Part shown: piece after piece, positions 8,485 to 16,467 of the stretch
Numbering within the stretch: the stretch's first letter is position 1
Layout of the letters: every line of letters begins with the position of its first letter
IMG/VR virus record: IMGVR_UViG_3300032287_003622
Location: 1-64,000 of that record
Strand: one strand, 5' to 3'
Length of the DNA stretch: 64,000 nt
Source of the DNA: a virus
Notes under the pieces: model-generated
Seen by the model: only the letters and a program-made list of their open reading frames with translations
Database searches by the model: none
What the model was told of the DNA's origin: nothing
Translations under genes and position numbers: made by a program

Positions 8485-9785
8485 GATTCCAAGAAATCCA
8501 AGAAGCATGCTGGACAGGATACCAACAACAGGGCATGAAGAAGAAAGGTGACCGCCAGGTACCCAACTGTGTGCCCGTGGAAGAGGTCAAGATAGGTCCA
8601 GAAATCACTGGCCGGGATTTGCTATTCAAAGCAGCTGCCATGGCCATGCGAGATGCCAGCCATGAAGGCATCAGCTTGGACTATGAACAGGCTATCAAGC
8701 AAGCCAGCCGGATATATGGCATACCTTACCAACCCAGTGAGCTACCTAAGTTACTGGCACAACGAGCAGAAATAGACCGCCAGTTGGCCCTGCTGAAACA
8801 AGGTAAACAAGTGGCCAAAGCTCGTAGACAAGAAAAACGAGCACCCACACCGGCTGGCGCCGACGAATACTGGAAGACACATGCCTTGCCCACAGATCGT
8901 ATCAAGCCTGCTACCAAATCTCTAGAAGAAGCCATAGATCCATTCTTGGACAATGCGGCCAGAGAGCTACTGGGTCTAGTTATCATAGCCGGCGGCGCAT
9001 TTGCAGTAGGAACCTATTACACCATAGTCAACAAACTGAAAAAATATCAAGGAAGTCAAATCATAGATGCCCTGGAACACAAAGGCGTGACCATGAATCG
9101 CACTACCTATGAACAGGTCAAACCTTTACTGGATCAATTTCGTCAGGCACTCAAGGATGATGAAGGCGAGCAAGCCAAGATGTTGGCAAAACGTATTGAA
9201 CAAATGATAGTCATGGGCAAGTTAAGTGCCCCAGAGCCTCAAGCACAAGACACAACCCTAGTTGCCAAAGAAAAGGAACTGGCTGAGGATTTGAAAAAGT
9301 GGTTCAAAGAAAAGTGGGTGCGTTTTGGTCCCGACGGCAAGATCCGTGGCGACTGTGCCCGAGGATCCAGCAAAGAAGGCAAACCCAAGTGCTTGCCACA
9401 AAGCAAAGCACATGCACTAGGCAAAAAAGGCCGTGCGTCGGCCGCGGCCAAGAAGCGCAGAGAGGATCCCAATCCTGAACGCAGAGGCCCAGCCAAGAAT
9501 GTGGCAACAAAAGTAAAAGAAGCAAATGTAAAAAGACCTCAACCTTATCACGACAAGGATTGGCACAAAAAACTAAGTCCAGAAGATTTAAGAAAATTAA
9601 CTGGACCAGACTATAAGAAAATCAATCAACAAAGAAAAGAAAAAAAAGAACTAGATGAAAAACAAGACGCCTGCTACAACAAAGTAAAAAGCCGCTACAA
9701 GGTCTGGCCGTCGGCTTATGCGTCAGGTGCCTTGGTCCAATGCCGTAAGAAAGGTGCCGCTAACTGGGGCAATAAGAAAAAATGA
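8481..9785 (+). CDS. Putative virion protein with basic C-terminal modules
   Basis: 434 residues, ATGA overlap. Starts MRFQEIQEACWTGYQQQGMKK. One predicted membrane-like segment lies at about 153-172 (LLGLVIIAGGAFAVGTYYTI). A Lys/Arg/Cys module follows (WFKEKWVRFGPDGKIRGDCA, then GKPKCLPQSKA) and ends in DACYNKVKSRYKVWPSAYAS...CRKKGAANWGNKKK. Both are recurrent C-terminal modules of marine T4-like phages and probably bind nucleic acid. The run around 9520-9660 is more A-rich than its surroundings, which may mark a module boundary or a recent join. Confidence 0.65.
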   Translation: MRFQEIQEACWTGYQQQGMKKKGDRQVPNCVPVEEVKIGPEITGRDLLFKAAAMAMRDASHEGISLDYEQAIKQASRIYGIPYQPSELPKLLAQRAEIDRQLALLKQGKQVAKARRQEKRAPTPAGADEYWKTHALPTDRIKPATKSLEEAIDPFLDNAARELLGLVIIAGGAFAVGTYYTIVNKLKKYQGSQIIDALEHKGVTMNRTTYEQVKPLLDQFRQALKDDEGEQAKMLAKRIEQMIVMGKLSAPEPQAQDTTLVAKEKELAEDLKKWFKEKWVRFGPDGKIRGDCARGSSKEGKPKCLPQSKAHALGKKGRASAAAKKRREDPNPERRGPAKNVATKVKEANVKRPQPYHDKDWHKKLSPEDLRKLTGPDYKKINQQRKEKKELDEKQDACYNKVKSRYKVWPSAYASGALVQCRKKGAANWGNKKK

Positions 9786-10195
9786 GAAACTATATTAACT
9801 TGATTGAAGCCATAGAGTCAGGATGCCCGCCCGCAACACAGAGCATTGAGCTCAATCTCAAGAACAGACAGAAGGCCATAGATGAATATCATTATGGTCC
9901 GTTAAATCCCAACGAGCCCAATGAAGAATACTGGGCCGAAATTGCAGATCAATGGAACACTGATATAGAACAAGCCAAGAGTGCCCGTTGCGGTAACTGT
10001 GCCGCCTTTGATGTCACTGAAAAAATGCAGGCGTGTATAGCCAAAGGTATTGGTACAGAGCCCGGAAGTGATCCGCATGATACCATTGACGCAGGTACCT
10101 TGGGATATTGTAAATTCTTAAAATTTAAATGTGCATCTAAGAGAACGTGCTCGTCCTGGGTTGAAGGAGGCCCAATTCGAGATGAAGATCAGTGA
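9782..10195 (+). CDS. Cys-rich conserved phage protein
   Basis: 137 residues, ATGA overlap. Leader MRNYINLIEAIESGCPP. The core has ELNLKNRQKAIDEYHYGPLN and PNEEYWAEIADQWN, then a Cys cluster RCGNCAAFDV...ACIAKGIG...GYCKFLKFKCASKRTCSSW. The four-cysteine layout resembles a high-potential iron-sulfur or zinc-binding fold; I recall the same architecture in cyanophage structural clusters. Metal identity is not determinable. It overlaps the next gene by 14 bases. Confidence 0.7.
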   Translation: MRNYINLIEAIESGCPPATQSIELNLKNRQKAIDEYHYGPLNPNEPNEEYWAEIADQWNTDIEQAKSARCGNCAAFDVTEKMQACIAKGIGTEPGSDPHDTIDAGTLGYCKFLKFKCASKRTCSSWVEGGPIRDEDQ

Positions 10196-10820
10196 TTTCC
10201 GTATAGAGAATCATGACAAGTTAGATGGCATACTGGTCGAACTGTGCGAAATGGTTATCCGTGGTCAACAACAAGATCCTGATCAGTATGGCATGGTGGC
10301 CGCGGCCGTGCTGGATCCTAATCAACGACTGGTCATGGCACTGAATCACGCCCAAGGTGATAAAGATGTGCATGCCGAACGTGCGGCCATAGACAAGTAT
10401 AAAAAGCAGTATGGTGATTTACCAGAAGGTAGCATCATCATCACTACCTGTAGCCCTTGCACCGAACCCATGCCCGAGCGTGTGGGCGCAAGTTGTAGAG
10501 ATCTAATCAGTTCAACGCCGGTCCACAAAGTCTATGCCGGCTATCGGGATCCCAGCCAGCAAACAGGACCTGGCGACAAGACCTATCACTTACAAATTAC
10601 ACGCAATAAAAAGATACGAGAACTGTGTCGACAGTTTGCAGACACTTGGCTAAAACGGCAATTAGAAGAATTAAGTTTCTTAGGAAGTCCATGCACCCGA
10701 GACTGCTCGGGACATAGAGCTGGCTATGCATGGAGTCAAAGTCAAGGCGGACAAGTGGCACAAAGTCCATTCAGTCCCAGCTTCAATAAAGGTAGTCAAC
10801 TGCATGTGGACGGCAAATGA
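10182..10820 (+). CDS. Zinc-dependent nucleoside/pyrimidine deaminase-like protein
   Basis: About 212 residues from the ATG at 10182 (MKISDFRIENHDK); an upstream frame extension lies inside the preceding gene. Deaminase motifs: VHAERAAI (zinc His and catalytic Glu) and TTCSPCTEPMPERVGASC (PCxx-type zinc cysteines with a longer gap, as in RibD-like deaminases). A C-terminal module (FLGSPCTRDCSGHRAGYAWS) recurs in cyanophage virion proteins. Substrate unknown; CMP/dCMP-, riboflavin-type or nucleic-acid deamination are all possible. The location suggests a packaged enzyme. Confidence 0.7.
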   Translation: MKISDFRIENHDKLDGILVELCEMVIRGQQQDPDQYGMVAAAVLDPNQRLVMALNHAQGDKDVHAERAAIDKYKKQYGDLPEGSIIITTCSPCTEPMPERVGASCRDLISSTPVHKVYAGYRDPSQQTGPGDKTYHLQITRNKKIRELCRQFADTWLKRQLEELSFLGSPCTRDCSGHRAGYAWSQSQGGQVAQSPFSPSFNKGSQLHVDGK

Positions 10821-11143
10821 AAACATTTTTTTTATGGATGCAACGCGATGAAGGATGGAAAACTGTCATGGCCTCGGTGTATGCTGTGATCTGTCTGTTT
10901 GATTTTGTTGTGGCTCCAGCGTATTTTGCACACACACGAATCCGGGTGTTGAACGATTTTGAAAACATGCAGTTGGCCAAGCTCAGTCCTGCCATACAAG
11001 ATCAAGTGGCCAAGACCATAACACTGCGACATTCTCCATTTACACTGGAAGGTGGCGGCATGTTCCACATAGCCTTTGGCGCATTGCTCACAGGCAGTGC
11101 TATCAATAGGATCAAATCAGGAGCCAACAGTGACAAGGCCTGA
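10817..11143 (+). CDS. Small membrane protein, possible holin
   Basis: 108 residues, ATGA overlap. A first hydrophobic segment spans ~18-38 (MASVYAVICLFDFVVAP) and a second ~80-96 (GGGMFHIAFGALLTGSAI). The WKTVMASVYAVICLFDF signature resembles small holin-like proteins of marine T4-like phages. No lysozyme lies beside it here, so the holin call is tentative. Confidence 0.5.
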   Translation: MKTFFLWMQRDEGWKTVMASVYAVICLFDFVVAPAYFAHTRIRVLNDFENMQLAKLSPAIQDQVAKTITLRHSPFTLEGGGMFHIAFGALLTGSAINRIKSGANSDKA

Positions 11144-11175
11144 TCAATACCCAGTATATCCCGAGGACAACGGCA

Positions 11176-11766
11176 GTGATACTCCAAGACTTCCATACGC
11201 ACCAGTCTAGTCTTGATGAGTCAAGCGGCTACAGCCTAGCAGGCAGCTTCACCCGTGATCTCACGGCCAGTAAAGTCTGGTTGCTCACGGAGTTAGAACG
11301 CATACAACGAGATTTCAGCACTGTTTATGTGTTGGGATCTTGGTATGGAAATCTTGCACTATACATGACCTTGCAACCAAGAATTCACGCAGATCGAATC
11401 ATCAACGTTGAAAAGAATTTGGAAATGTTAGATGCCAGCCAAAGTTTGTTGGACTTGGCCGGAGCCAGCAACGTCAAATACATGTTGGCAGATGCCAACA
11501 AGTTAGACTACCGACAACTAGGAGACAGTGGCTGTGTGATCAATACCAGCCTTACCGACATGCCAGGACGAGCATGGTTCTTGAATATACCTGACGGTAC
11601 CTTGGTGGTGCTTCAAGGGCGCGACCATGATCCCAACAGAGATTTTTCGAGCACACAGGACATTGTAGACCGTTTTCCACTCAGCGAAGTATTGTATCAT
11701 GGACGTATGCAACTGCGTGATCCTGAAACTGAATATACTCGTTACATGGTAATTGGACGCAAATAG
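11176..11766 (+). CDS. SAM-dependent methyltransferase-like protein
   Basis: 196 residues from a GTG at 11176. The motif TVYVLGSWYGNLALYM resembles the SAM-binding loop (motif I) of class I methyltransferases, followed by an acidic strand end (INVEKNLEMLDAS) and MLADANKLDY. The short form is common in cyanophages. Substrate unknown. It is the last gene of the first block; about 85 noncoding bases follow. Confidence 0.55.
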   Translation: MILQDFHTHQSSLDESSGYSLAGSFTRDLTASKVWLLTELERIQRDFSTVYVLGSWYGNLALYMTLQPRIHADRIINVEKNLEMLDASQSLLDLAGASNVKYMLADANKLDYRQLGDSGCVINTSLTDMPGRAWFLNIPDGTLVVLQGRDHDPNRDFSSTQDIVDRFPLSEVLYHGRMQLRDPETEYTRYMVIGRK

Positions 11767-11851
11767 AATTTGGCCTTAGGACCGAATGGCCGGCTGCTGG
11801 CCTGGTGAAACGATTCGCTACCGTGACGCCTGAAGTGAGCTAACTACTAGC
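11767..11851 (+). other. Structured intergenic region
   Basis: Eighty-five noncoding bases with GC-rich self-complementary pieces (GGCC around a 7-base loop) and a 4-bp hairpin GCTA/TAGC (11839-11851) directly before the ATG at 11852. No clear Shine-Dalgarno or consensus promoter is visible. It may be a leader or processing region. Confidence 0.35.
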
Positions 11852-12460
11852 ATGATTATTGCCAACCACAAACCCATAAGAATTATTGGTTACGCAGGAT
11901 CCTCAATGACACAGGAATTCGTCAACGAAATTTCAAAAACGCACAAACCGGTGATTATTACACTCAAAGATTTTGAGCTAGATATCAATGATCAATATCA
12001 ATATATTGTTTCCAACACATTTGACATGGCAGAAAGAAAAAATGTCATTGATCAAATTGACAAATATCAATTAGATCTTGTAACGGTCATACATGATTCT
12101 GTTTTAATAGGCACTAATCCCGAAGCTCTAATAGGAGCTGGCAGTTTTATATTTCCTTTTACTTGTGTAAGTCTGGGTGCGCAAATCGGTCGTCATTGTG
12201 TGATTGGGCCATATAATTTAATTGGTCACTATAGTGTGTTAGGCAATAACTGCATAACCCGTCCAGGAGTTACCATAAGTGACAAAAGTCAAGTAGGTAA
12301 CAACTGTATTTTTAACATCAAAGCAACTGTGACCAACAAGGTCCACATCGTTGATGATGTTGAAGTTCAAGGATTAAGCAACGTGGTCAAAGACATAACG
12401 GTAGCTGGCCAGTATGTAGGTGCTTTGGCACGGCGTGTTAGCGATTTCCAAATACAGTAA
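11852..12460 (+). CDS. Hexapeptide-repeat acyltransferase (NeuD/PglD-like)
   Basis: 202 residues. The N-terminal ~90 residues resemble the NAD-like binding half of sialic-acid/bacillosamine O/N-acyltransferases (IRIIGYAGS). The C-terminal half is a left-handed beta-helix of hexapeptides (IGRHCV, IGPYNL, IGHYSV, LGNNCI, VGNNCI). Likely role: acetylation of a sugar in a surface glycan or nucleotide-sugar. The 3' end overlaps the convergent gene by 23 bases. A related acyltransferase occurs at 56890. Confidence 0.75.
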   Translation: MIIANHKPIRIIGYAGSSMTQEFVNEISKTHKPVIITLKDFELDINDQYQYIVSNTFDMAERKNVIDQIDKYQLDLVTVIHDSVLIGTNPEALIGAGSFIFPFTCVSLGAQIGRHCVIGPYNLIGHYSVLGNNCITRPGVTISDKSQVGNNCIFNIKATVTNKVHIVDDVEVQGLSNVVKDITVAGQYVGALARRVSDFQIQ

Positions 12461-13100
12461 ACTCAGTTAAAGGTTTATAGTCTTGCCAACTCCAGATTTT
12501 TTCTTGAGGCACATCATGCAGTTGATCAAACAAAAGAATACCACGGGCAGCGTCTTCTGGTGTCATATAGTAGTGATATCCGATCAGTTTGATGTCGTCG
12601 TTGATCCAGAGCAGTTCTCTGTTTCTTCCATCACGCACCATGCATTGTAATTTTTTATAAAGATCAATATCGTCGGTCAATATCATTCCGCCGCGACCAA
12701 TGGGAATATGTTTTTTAAACTGAAAACTCAGGCATGTCAAGGTTCCAGGTAGATAGCTGTTTTGTTGCCATACTCGAGCCGCATCAATGACTGGCAGTGG
12801 ATCCAAGGCATATTGATTTTGCCATTTTAAATTAACAAATTTGTAATTTTGCCGTATTTTTTCTGCCATCATAGCCACACTCATGTAGGTATGGTCGGGT
12901 ATGGCAATTTGTTGATCAAGCTGATCTAGGGCCAACAAACTCAATTCCATAGCGTGAGTGCAACAGTCCGTGGCCACTGCATATGGTGCTCCAAAAAACT
13001 CTGCTATCTTTTTTTCAAACAAATCAACTATCTGCCAGTTATGCTCGAATTCATAACCGTGTTGTCTGAGTTGATCTAGTTCAAAGCGATTTATAGACAT
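12438..13100 (-). CDS. Short DegT/DnrJ-type PLP aminotransferase-like protein
   Basis: 220 residues from the ATG at 13100 (MSINRFELDQL), chosen because it overlaps the upstream gene by only 10 bases. It has DegT-family features: FFGAPYAVATDCCTHAMELSLLA (PLP phosphate region), IPDHTYMSV, and the PLP-lysine region SFQFKKHIPIGRGGM. It ends near residue 220, whereas full enzymes are ~370-400, so the C-terminal domain is missing. A second short version is at 28130. Function as an amino-sugar transaminase is uncertain. Confidence 0.65.
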   Translation of the reverse strand: MSINRFELDQLRQHGYEFEHNWQIVDLFEKKIAEFFGAPYAVATDCCTHAMELSLLALDQLDQQIAIPDHTYMSVAMMAEKIRQNYKFVNLKWQNQYALDPLPVIDAARVWQQNSYLPGTLTCLSFQFKKHIPIGRGGMILTDDIDLYKKLQCMVRDGRNRELLWINDDIKLIGYHYYMTPEDAARGILLFDQLHDVPQEKIWSWQDYKPLTEFTVFGNR

Positions 13101-14011
13101 GCTGAAAGTTGTTGTATGATTTGTTGGCAAGTCTTTAATTCACTGACATGATCTATACCGTGACCTAGATACACATGACCATCTTGTCTACCACGCATGC
13201 CACGCAATAATCCCATGGTGCCATTGGCATCGTCGGGTCCACGATAGGGCTGGAATTGCAAGGCACTTTGTTTACGCTCTACACCACCCACTTCATGCAC
13301 AAATTTTGTCAAATCGGCACTTTGTTTTTGTATGGCTGCTAATTTGGTTTCTATGCTCAGCGGACTTTCTACGCTCAAGGCCAGCACTGTGCCCACAGCA
13401 ACCATTTCTGCCCCTAGATTAATGTAATCCTTGACCTGTTCAGCTGTGCCCACACCACCGTATGGTATCAACATGGCTCTTGGGGTCAACTCGAGTTGTT
13501 TTAAAAATAATTCTCGTATTGGGGTGTGTCCGGTGAATCCAGCACTTTCGGCACCTTTGATACAGAATCCGTCCAGCAGATGTAGATCCATGGTAGCTTG
13601 ATCCACCGGATCATACATGCGTTTGAAAACCTTGGTTCCTAGAGCCTTGATCGGTTCCAACAATGCAATTAAATCTGTGGTCAACTCTTGTTCGGTGGCC
13701 GTGGGTCTGAATGTATTTTTGTCACCGTAAATTATTTCCATGGTAGGAATATGATGAGATTTTACAATGTCTTGCACAGCTATTGATTCGTATTCATGCA
13801 ATTCAAAACTAAGATGTATGCGATTGGTGCCAGTGCTTTGAACAAATTTGTCCAGATCGCGTTGCATGAGTTCTGGCTTGCCGTTGTAGGTCCAAGAACA
13901 CAGGCTAGGATAACCTCCTGCCTTGTGGACTGCAATGGCCAGTTCCACAGTTGACCCTTTGTTCATGCAGGCTTCTAAAATAGGATATTGAGATTGGAAT
14001 ACCGCGGACAT
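13091..14011 (-). CDS. Nitronate monooxygenase-like FMN TIM-barrel enzyme
   Basis: 306 residues, second gene of the minus-strand operon. Recognisable features of the nitronate monooxygenase / 2-nitropropane dioxygenase / FabK superfamily: AVHKAGGYPSLCS near the start, CIKGAESAGFTGH (FMN-side Gly motif), IPYGGVGTAEQVKDYINLG and AEMVAVGTVLAL (phosphate-binding GG and GT). Family members oxidise nitronates or reduce enoyl-ACP using FMN. Pairing with an acyl-adenylate ligase hints at an acyl or amino-acid derived substrate. The exact reaction is unknown. Confidence 0.7.
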   Translation of the reverse strand: MSAVFQSQYPILEACMNKGSTVELAIAVHKAGGYPSLCSWTYNGKPELMQRDLDKFVQSTGTNRIHLSFELHEYESIAVQDIVKSHHIPTMEIIYGDKNTFRPTATEQELTTDLIALLEPIKALGTKVFKRMYDPVDQATMDLHLLDGFCIKGAESAGFTGHTPIRELFLKQLELTPRAMLIPYGGVGTAEQVKDYINLGAEMVAVGTVLALSVESPLSIETKLAAIQKQSADLTKFVHEVGGVERKQSALQFQPYRGPDDANGTMGLLRGMRGRQDGHVYLGHGIDHVSELKTCQQIIQQLSACL

Positions 14012-14014
14012 GAA

Positions 14015-15106
14015 CTATTTACAATCAAAATGTTTGATCAACCATTTTCTTGACAATTTTCCAGAATCAGATCGAGGTATGTTTTGCAATTGCTTGATCC
14101 ATGAAGGATAACAGGCAGAGTGTATGAGTTGTAGTTTTTGGATAACCTGTGACATATCTACCTCACCAACATAGGCACAATTTACTGCCGTGATTCCAAA
14201 AATCATGATTTCTTGCAGTTCCGGAATAGCCTGTAGCATTTGTTGCTCTACACTGACTGGGTCTATTTTGTAACCTCGCACATTGATACGATCGACACTG
14301 CGACCCAGTATTCGATAATAGCCATGATCATCCTGCTCGGCCAAGTCACCGGTGTCAAACCAATCCTGAGTGTATGCTTGTTTACTCTTGATCCACAAAT
14401 GACCGTTCCTTATGTCGGCCTCTACACCAGTGGTAGGGACACCTACTGTGCCTGATCGTTGGGGACCTTGCAAGGGATTGGACAACACATGACTCATGGC
14501 TTCGGTCATGCCAAAATATTCCACTACCGGCACCTGAAATTTGTTTTGAAGTTGTTGAAAAAGTTCCGGGCTCAGTGGAGCACTACCGCTGCGGATCAAT
14601 CTCAATGTAGACAATGGCAATTCATGCACCACGGACAATATGTCAGGTATAGCCGACACAAAGGTGGGTTGATATTTGATCATCTGTCGCGCTTGGCGAA
14701 CCGATAAAAAATGTGTTTCACAGCCTGCGTCTCGTGTGGCCCAATACAACGATTGTCCGTGAGCATGCCACAGACTCATCACTCCCACATATCTATCATT
14801 GGCTGTGATTTCCAAATCTTTCTGTATTGAGCTCACTAAATTGTTCAGTTGTTGTTGTGAAAAACTATAGAATTTGCTGTCGCCTACAGTGCCCGAAGTA
14901 TACCATAGCAGGCGTTCGTTGCTGTAGTCACCGCCGGATCTTTGTTGTTGGTAATTGGGTTCAATCAAAAGGCTCCAATCTACTTGATCCAAAAGGTATT
15001 TTTTCCTCGCAGGAGTATAATCCGGATTCACGATCATGATGCTATAATCATCCAATTGACCTATGTAGTCCTGTGGATTGGGGACACACAAAACTGCTCT
15101 TTTCAT
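14015..15106 (-). CDS. Acyl-/amino-acid-adenylate forming ligase (AMP-binding family)
   Basis: 363 residues, first gene of the minus-strand operon. ANL-superfamily motifs: LLWYTSGTVGDSKFYSF (ATP loop, ~70), VEYFGMTEAM, DWFDTGDLA, ILGRSVDRINVRGYKID, and a C-terminal catalytic Lys in PRSDSGKLSRKWL. It is shorter than usual (500+), with a compressed N-terminal half. It would activate a carboxylate as adenylate, possibly passing it to CoA or a carrier; no carrier protein is seen here. Probably secondary-metabolite or glycan-decoration chemistry. Confidence 0.8.
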   Translation of the reverse strand: MKRAVLCVPNPQDYIGQLDDYSIMIVNPDYTPARKKYLLDQVDWSLLIEPNYQQQRSGGDYSNERLLWYTSGTVGDSKFYSFSQQQLNNLVSSIQKDLEITANDRYVGVMSLWHAHGQSLYWATRDAGCETHFLSVRQARQMIKYQPTFVSAIPDILSVVHELPLSTLRLIRSGSAPLSPELFQQLQNKFQVPVVEYFGMTEAMSHVLSNPLQGPQRSGTVGVPTTGVEADIRNGHLWIKSKQAYTQDWFDTGDLAEQDDHGYYRILGRSVDRINVRGYKIDPVSVEQQMLQAIPELQEIMIFGITAVNCAYVGEVDMSQVIQKLQLIHSACYPSWIKQLQNIPRSDSGKLSRKWLIKHFDCK

Positions 15107-15135
15107 TGACCTACCTGGGAAATTTAATATATAAT
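15106..15135 (+). promoter_or_regulatory. Sigma70-like promoter for the Bug receptor
   Basis: TTGACC (15106-15111), an 18-base spacer and TATAAT (15130-15135), 26 bases upstream of the ATG at 15161. It lies in the AT-rich divergent intergenic region (15107-15160), which must also hold the start signals of the minus-strand operon. Confidence 0.6.
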
Positions 15136-15160
15136 AAGTTACTTATAAAGAGCATCCACA

Positions 15161-16078
15161 ATGAAAAAGATATTTTTGACCTTGAGCATGGTCTGGATTT
15201 CTGTTGTCCAGGCCCAGGAAATCATACGCATACAAACTCCCTACACGGCCAGCCACAGTGGCACTCCGGCCATGTTGCGTATCATCGAAACAGCCAATAA
15301 CATGCAAAAAGACTATACCTTTGTGTTGGAATTCCGGCCTGGTGGTAATCAAGTTATCGCAGTCAAACAAATGGATCAAGATCCACAGCGCAATTTGGCC
15401 ATCATAGCCGCCTCGTTCGTGGAAAATACCGAACAGAAAATTTTGTCAGCCGCAGACTATGTGCCTGTGTGGAGTCTAGGTGACGCTTGCTGGATGGTCA
15501 TGTCAACCGTGGCCCGTAGTTCATCTATTTTTGGACTACGAGATTCCAAGGAGCTCACAGTAGGCACTGTGGGATTTGGCAACGCCACACATCTCACCGC
15601 CTTGCAGATTGGAAAAAAATACAATTTGAAAGTGCGTTTGGTTCCATTCAAGTCCAACTATGATGCGGTAGTAAACATGATCGGTGACAATGGAGTGACT
15701 TTTGGTATCGACACTCCGGCATCATTTGAAAATCTACGTTCAAGGAATCCACGCCTTAAAAATTTGGCCGTAAGTTGTCCTAAACGTCTGCTTGACTATC
15801 CAGATGTGCCCACACTGCGCGAGCAAGGCATAGTGGCACCATCGGTTATCAACATTGTGGTAGCCAACCAGATCATGTCTGCAGACCGCAGGCAACAACT
15901 GGGCAAAATACTTGAACAGGCCACCAATATGATCGGTGAACCAGAAATAGTCAAGTCAAGCGGATTCGTGCCACCACAGTTTGATCAAATAACTGCACAA
16001 CAACATTTTACCAAAAGTATGGAGTTGATCAGCAAATTGCGCAGACAATTTGAAAAAGAAATTATGCAATCGCAGTAG
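15161..16078 (+). CDS. Periplasmic Bug/TctC-family solute receptor
   Basis: 305 residues with a signal peptide (MKKIFLTLSMVWISVVQAQ). The mature part has the Bug/TctC layout: RIQTPYTASHSGTPAMLRII, the two-lobe motif LTVGTVGFGNATHLTA, and YPDVPTLREQGI, which is nearly diagnostic of the family. These receptors feed tripartite tricarboxylate transporters or signal citrate-like ligands and abound in Burkholderiales and some alphaproteobacteria. No TctA/TctB membrane genes are nearby, so the phage copy would supply a host transporter or serve another binding role. Confidence 0.85.
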   Translation: MKKIFLTLSMVWISVVQAQEIIRIQTPYTASHSGTPAMLRIIETANNMQKDYTFVLEFRPGGNQVIAVKQMDQDPQRNLAIIAASFVENTEQKILSAADYVPVWSLGDACWMVMSTVARSSSIFGLRDSKELTVGTVGFGNATHLTALQIGKKYNLKVRLVPFKSNYDAVVNMIGDNGVTFGIDTPASFENLRSRNPRLKNLAVSCPKRLLDYPDVPTLREQGIVAPSVINIVVANQIMSADRRQQLGKILEQATNMIGEPEIVKSSGFVPPQFDQITAQQHFTKSMELISKLRRQFEKEIMQSQ

Positions 16079-16081
16079 TTA

Positions 16082-16110
16082 TTGACAGGCTGTCAAATAT
16101 TCTGTATAGT
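16082..16110 (+). promoter_or_regulatory. Sigma70 promoter of the dsbA-like gene
   Basis: TTGACA (16082-16087), 17-base spacer, TATAGT (16105-16110), with AGGAG just upstream of the ATG at 16132. Near-consensus; probably an early/middle promoter using the host sigma factor. Confidence 0.75.
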
Positions 16111-16131
16111 AAACAATTAAAGGAGAAATAA

Positions 16132-16392
16132 ATGGCAACAAAAAACTTTAACTCAGAACAAACTAAAAAGCTCAATCAAGTGATCAACGAAGGTATGCAG
16201 GTCATGCACGAAATCGAAACCTTGACCGGTGGACTCAATGACACTGTCAAGGCAATAGCAGAGGAACTAGAAATTAAACCCAACATCCTCAAAAAAGCCA
16301 TTAAACTAGCACACAAGAGTGAGTTTGGTCGTGAGCAACAGGATCATGAGTTGTTGGAACAGATCTTGACCACGGTAGGTAAAACTCTATAA
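16132..16392 (+). CDS. dsbA: DsbA-like dsDNA-binding protein
   Basis: 86 residues, mostly helical: KLNQVINEGMQVMHEIETL...GLNDTVKAIAEELEIKPNIL. The NDTVKAIAEELEIKP segment is the conserved core of the T4 DsbA-type proteins of marine myoviruses. In T4 DsbA binds dsDNA near late promoters and modulates late transcription. The gene sits directly before DNA polymerase, as in several cyanophages (from memory). It is preceded by a strong promoter and AGGAG. Confidence 0.75.
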   Translation: MATKNFNSEQTKKLNQVINEGMQVMHEIETLTGGLNDTVKAIAEELEIKPNILKKAIKLAHKSEFGREQQDHELLEQILTTVGKTL

Positions 16393-16395
16393 ATA
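16388..16395 (+). promoter_or_regulatory. T4 late promoter box TATAAATA
   Basis: Exact TATAAATA, overlapping the stop codon of the dsbA-like gene and about 75 bases before the polymerase start. It would put polymerase, or the structured leader RNA, under late control. Confidence 0.55.
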
Positions 16396-16453
16396 TCTCT
16401 AGCAAGAGACGAGTCGTTGCCGTAAGCAACATGAATCATGGCCAGCCAGCCAT
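16396..16453 (+). promoter_or_regulatory. Three consecutive hairpins upstream of DNA polymerase
   Basis: TCTCT/AGAGA (16396-16409), GTTGC/GCAAC (16416-16430, loop CGTAA) and ATGGC/GCCAT (16438-16453) occur in a row before a GGAG and the TTG start at 16468. In T4 the polymerase represses its own translation by binding a hairpin just upstream of gene 43. The arrangement here is similar in position, so a translational operator is a reasonable inference. Confidence 0.45.
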
Positions 16454-16467
16454 AACTGGAGAATAGT

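Noticed and set aside
11767-11851. Decayed tRNA
   Set aside because: Although GC-rich and self-complementary in parts, no acceptor stem or T arm with TTC can be formed.
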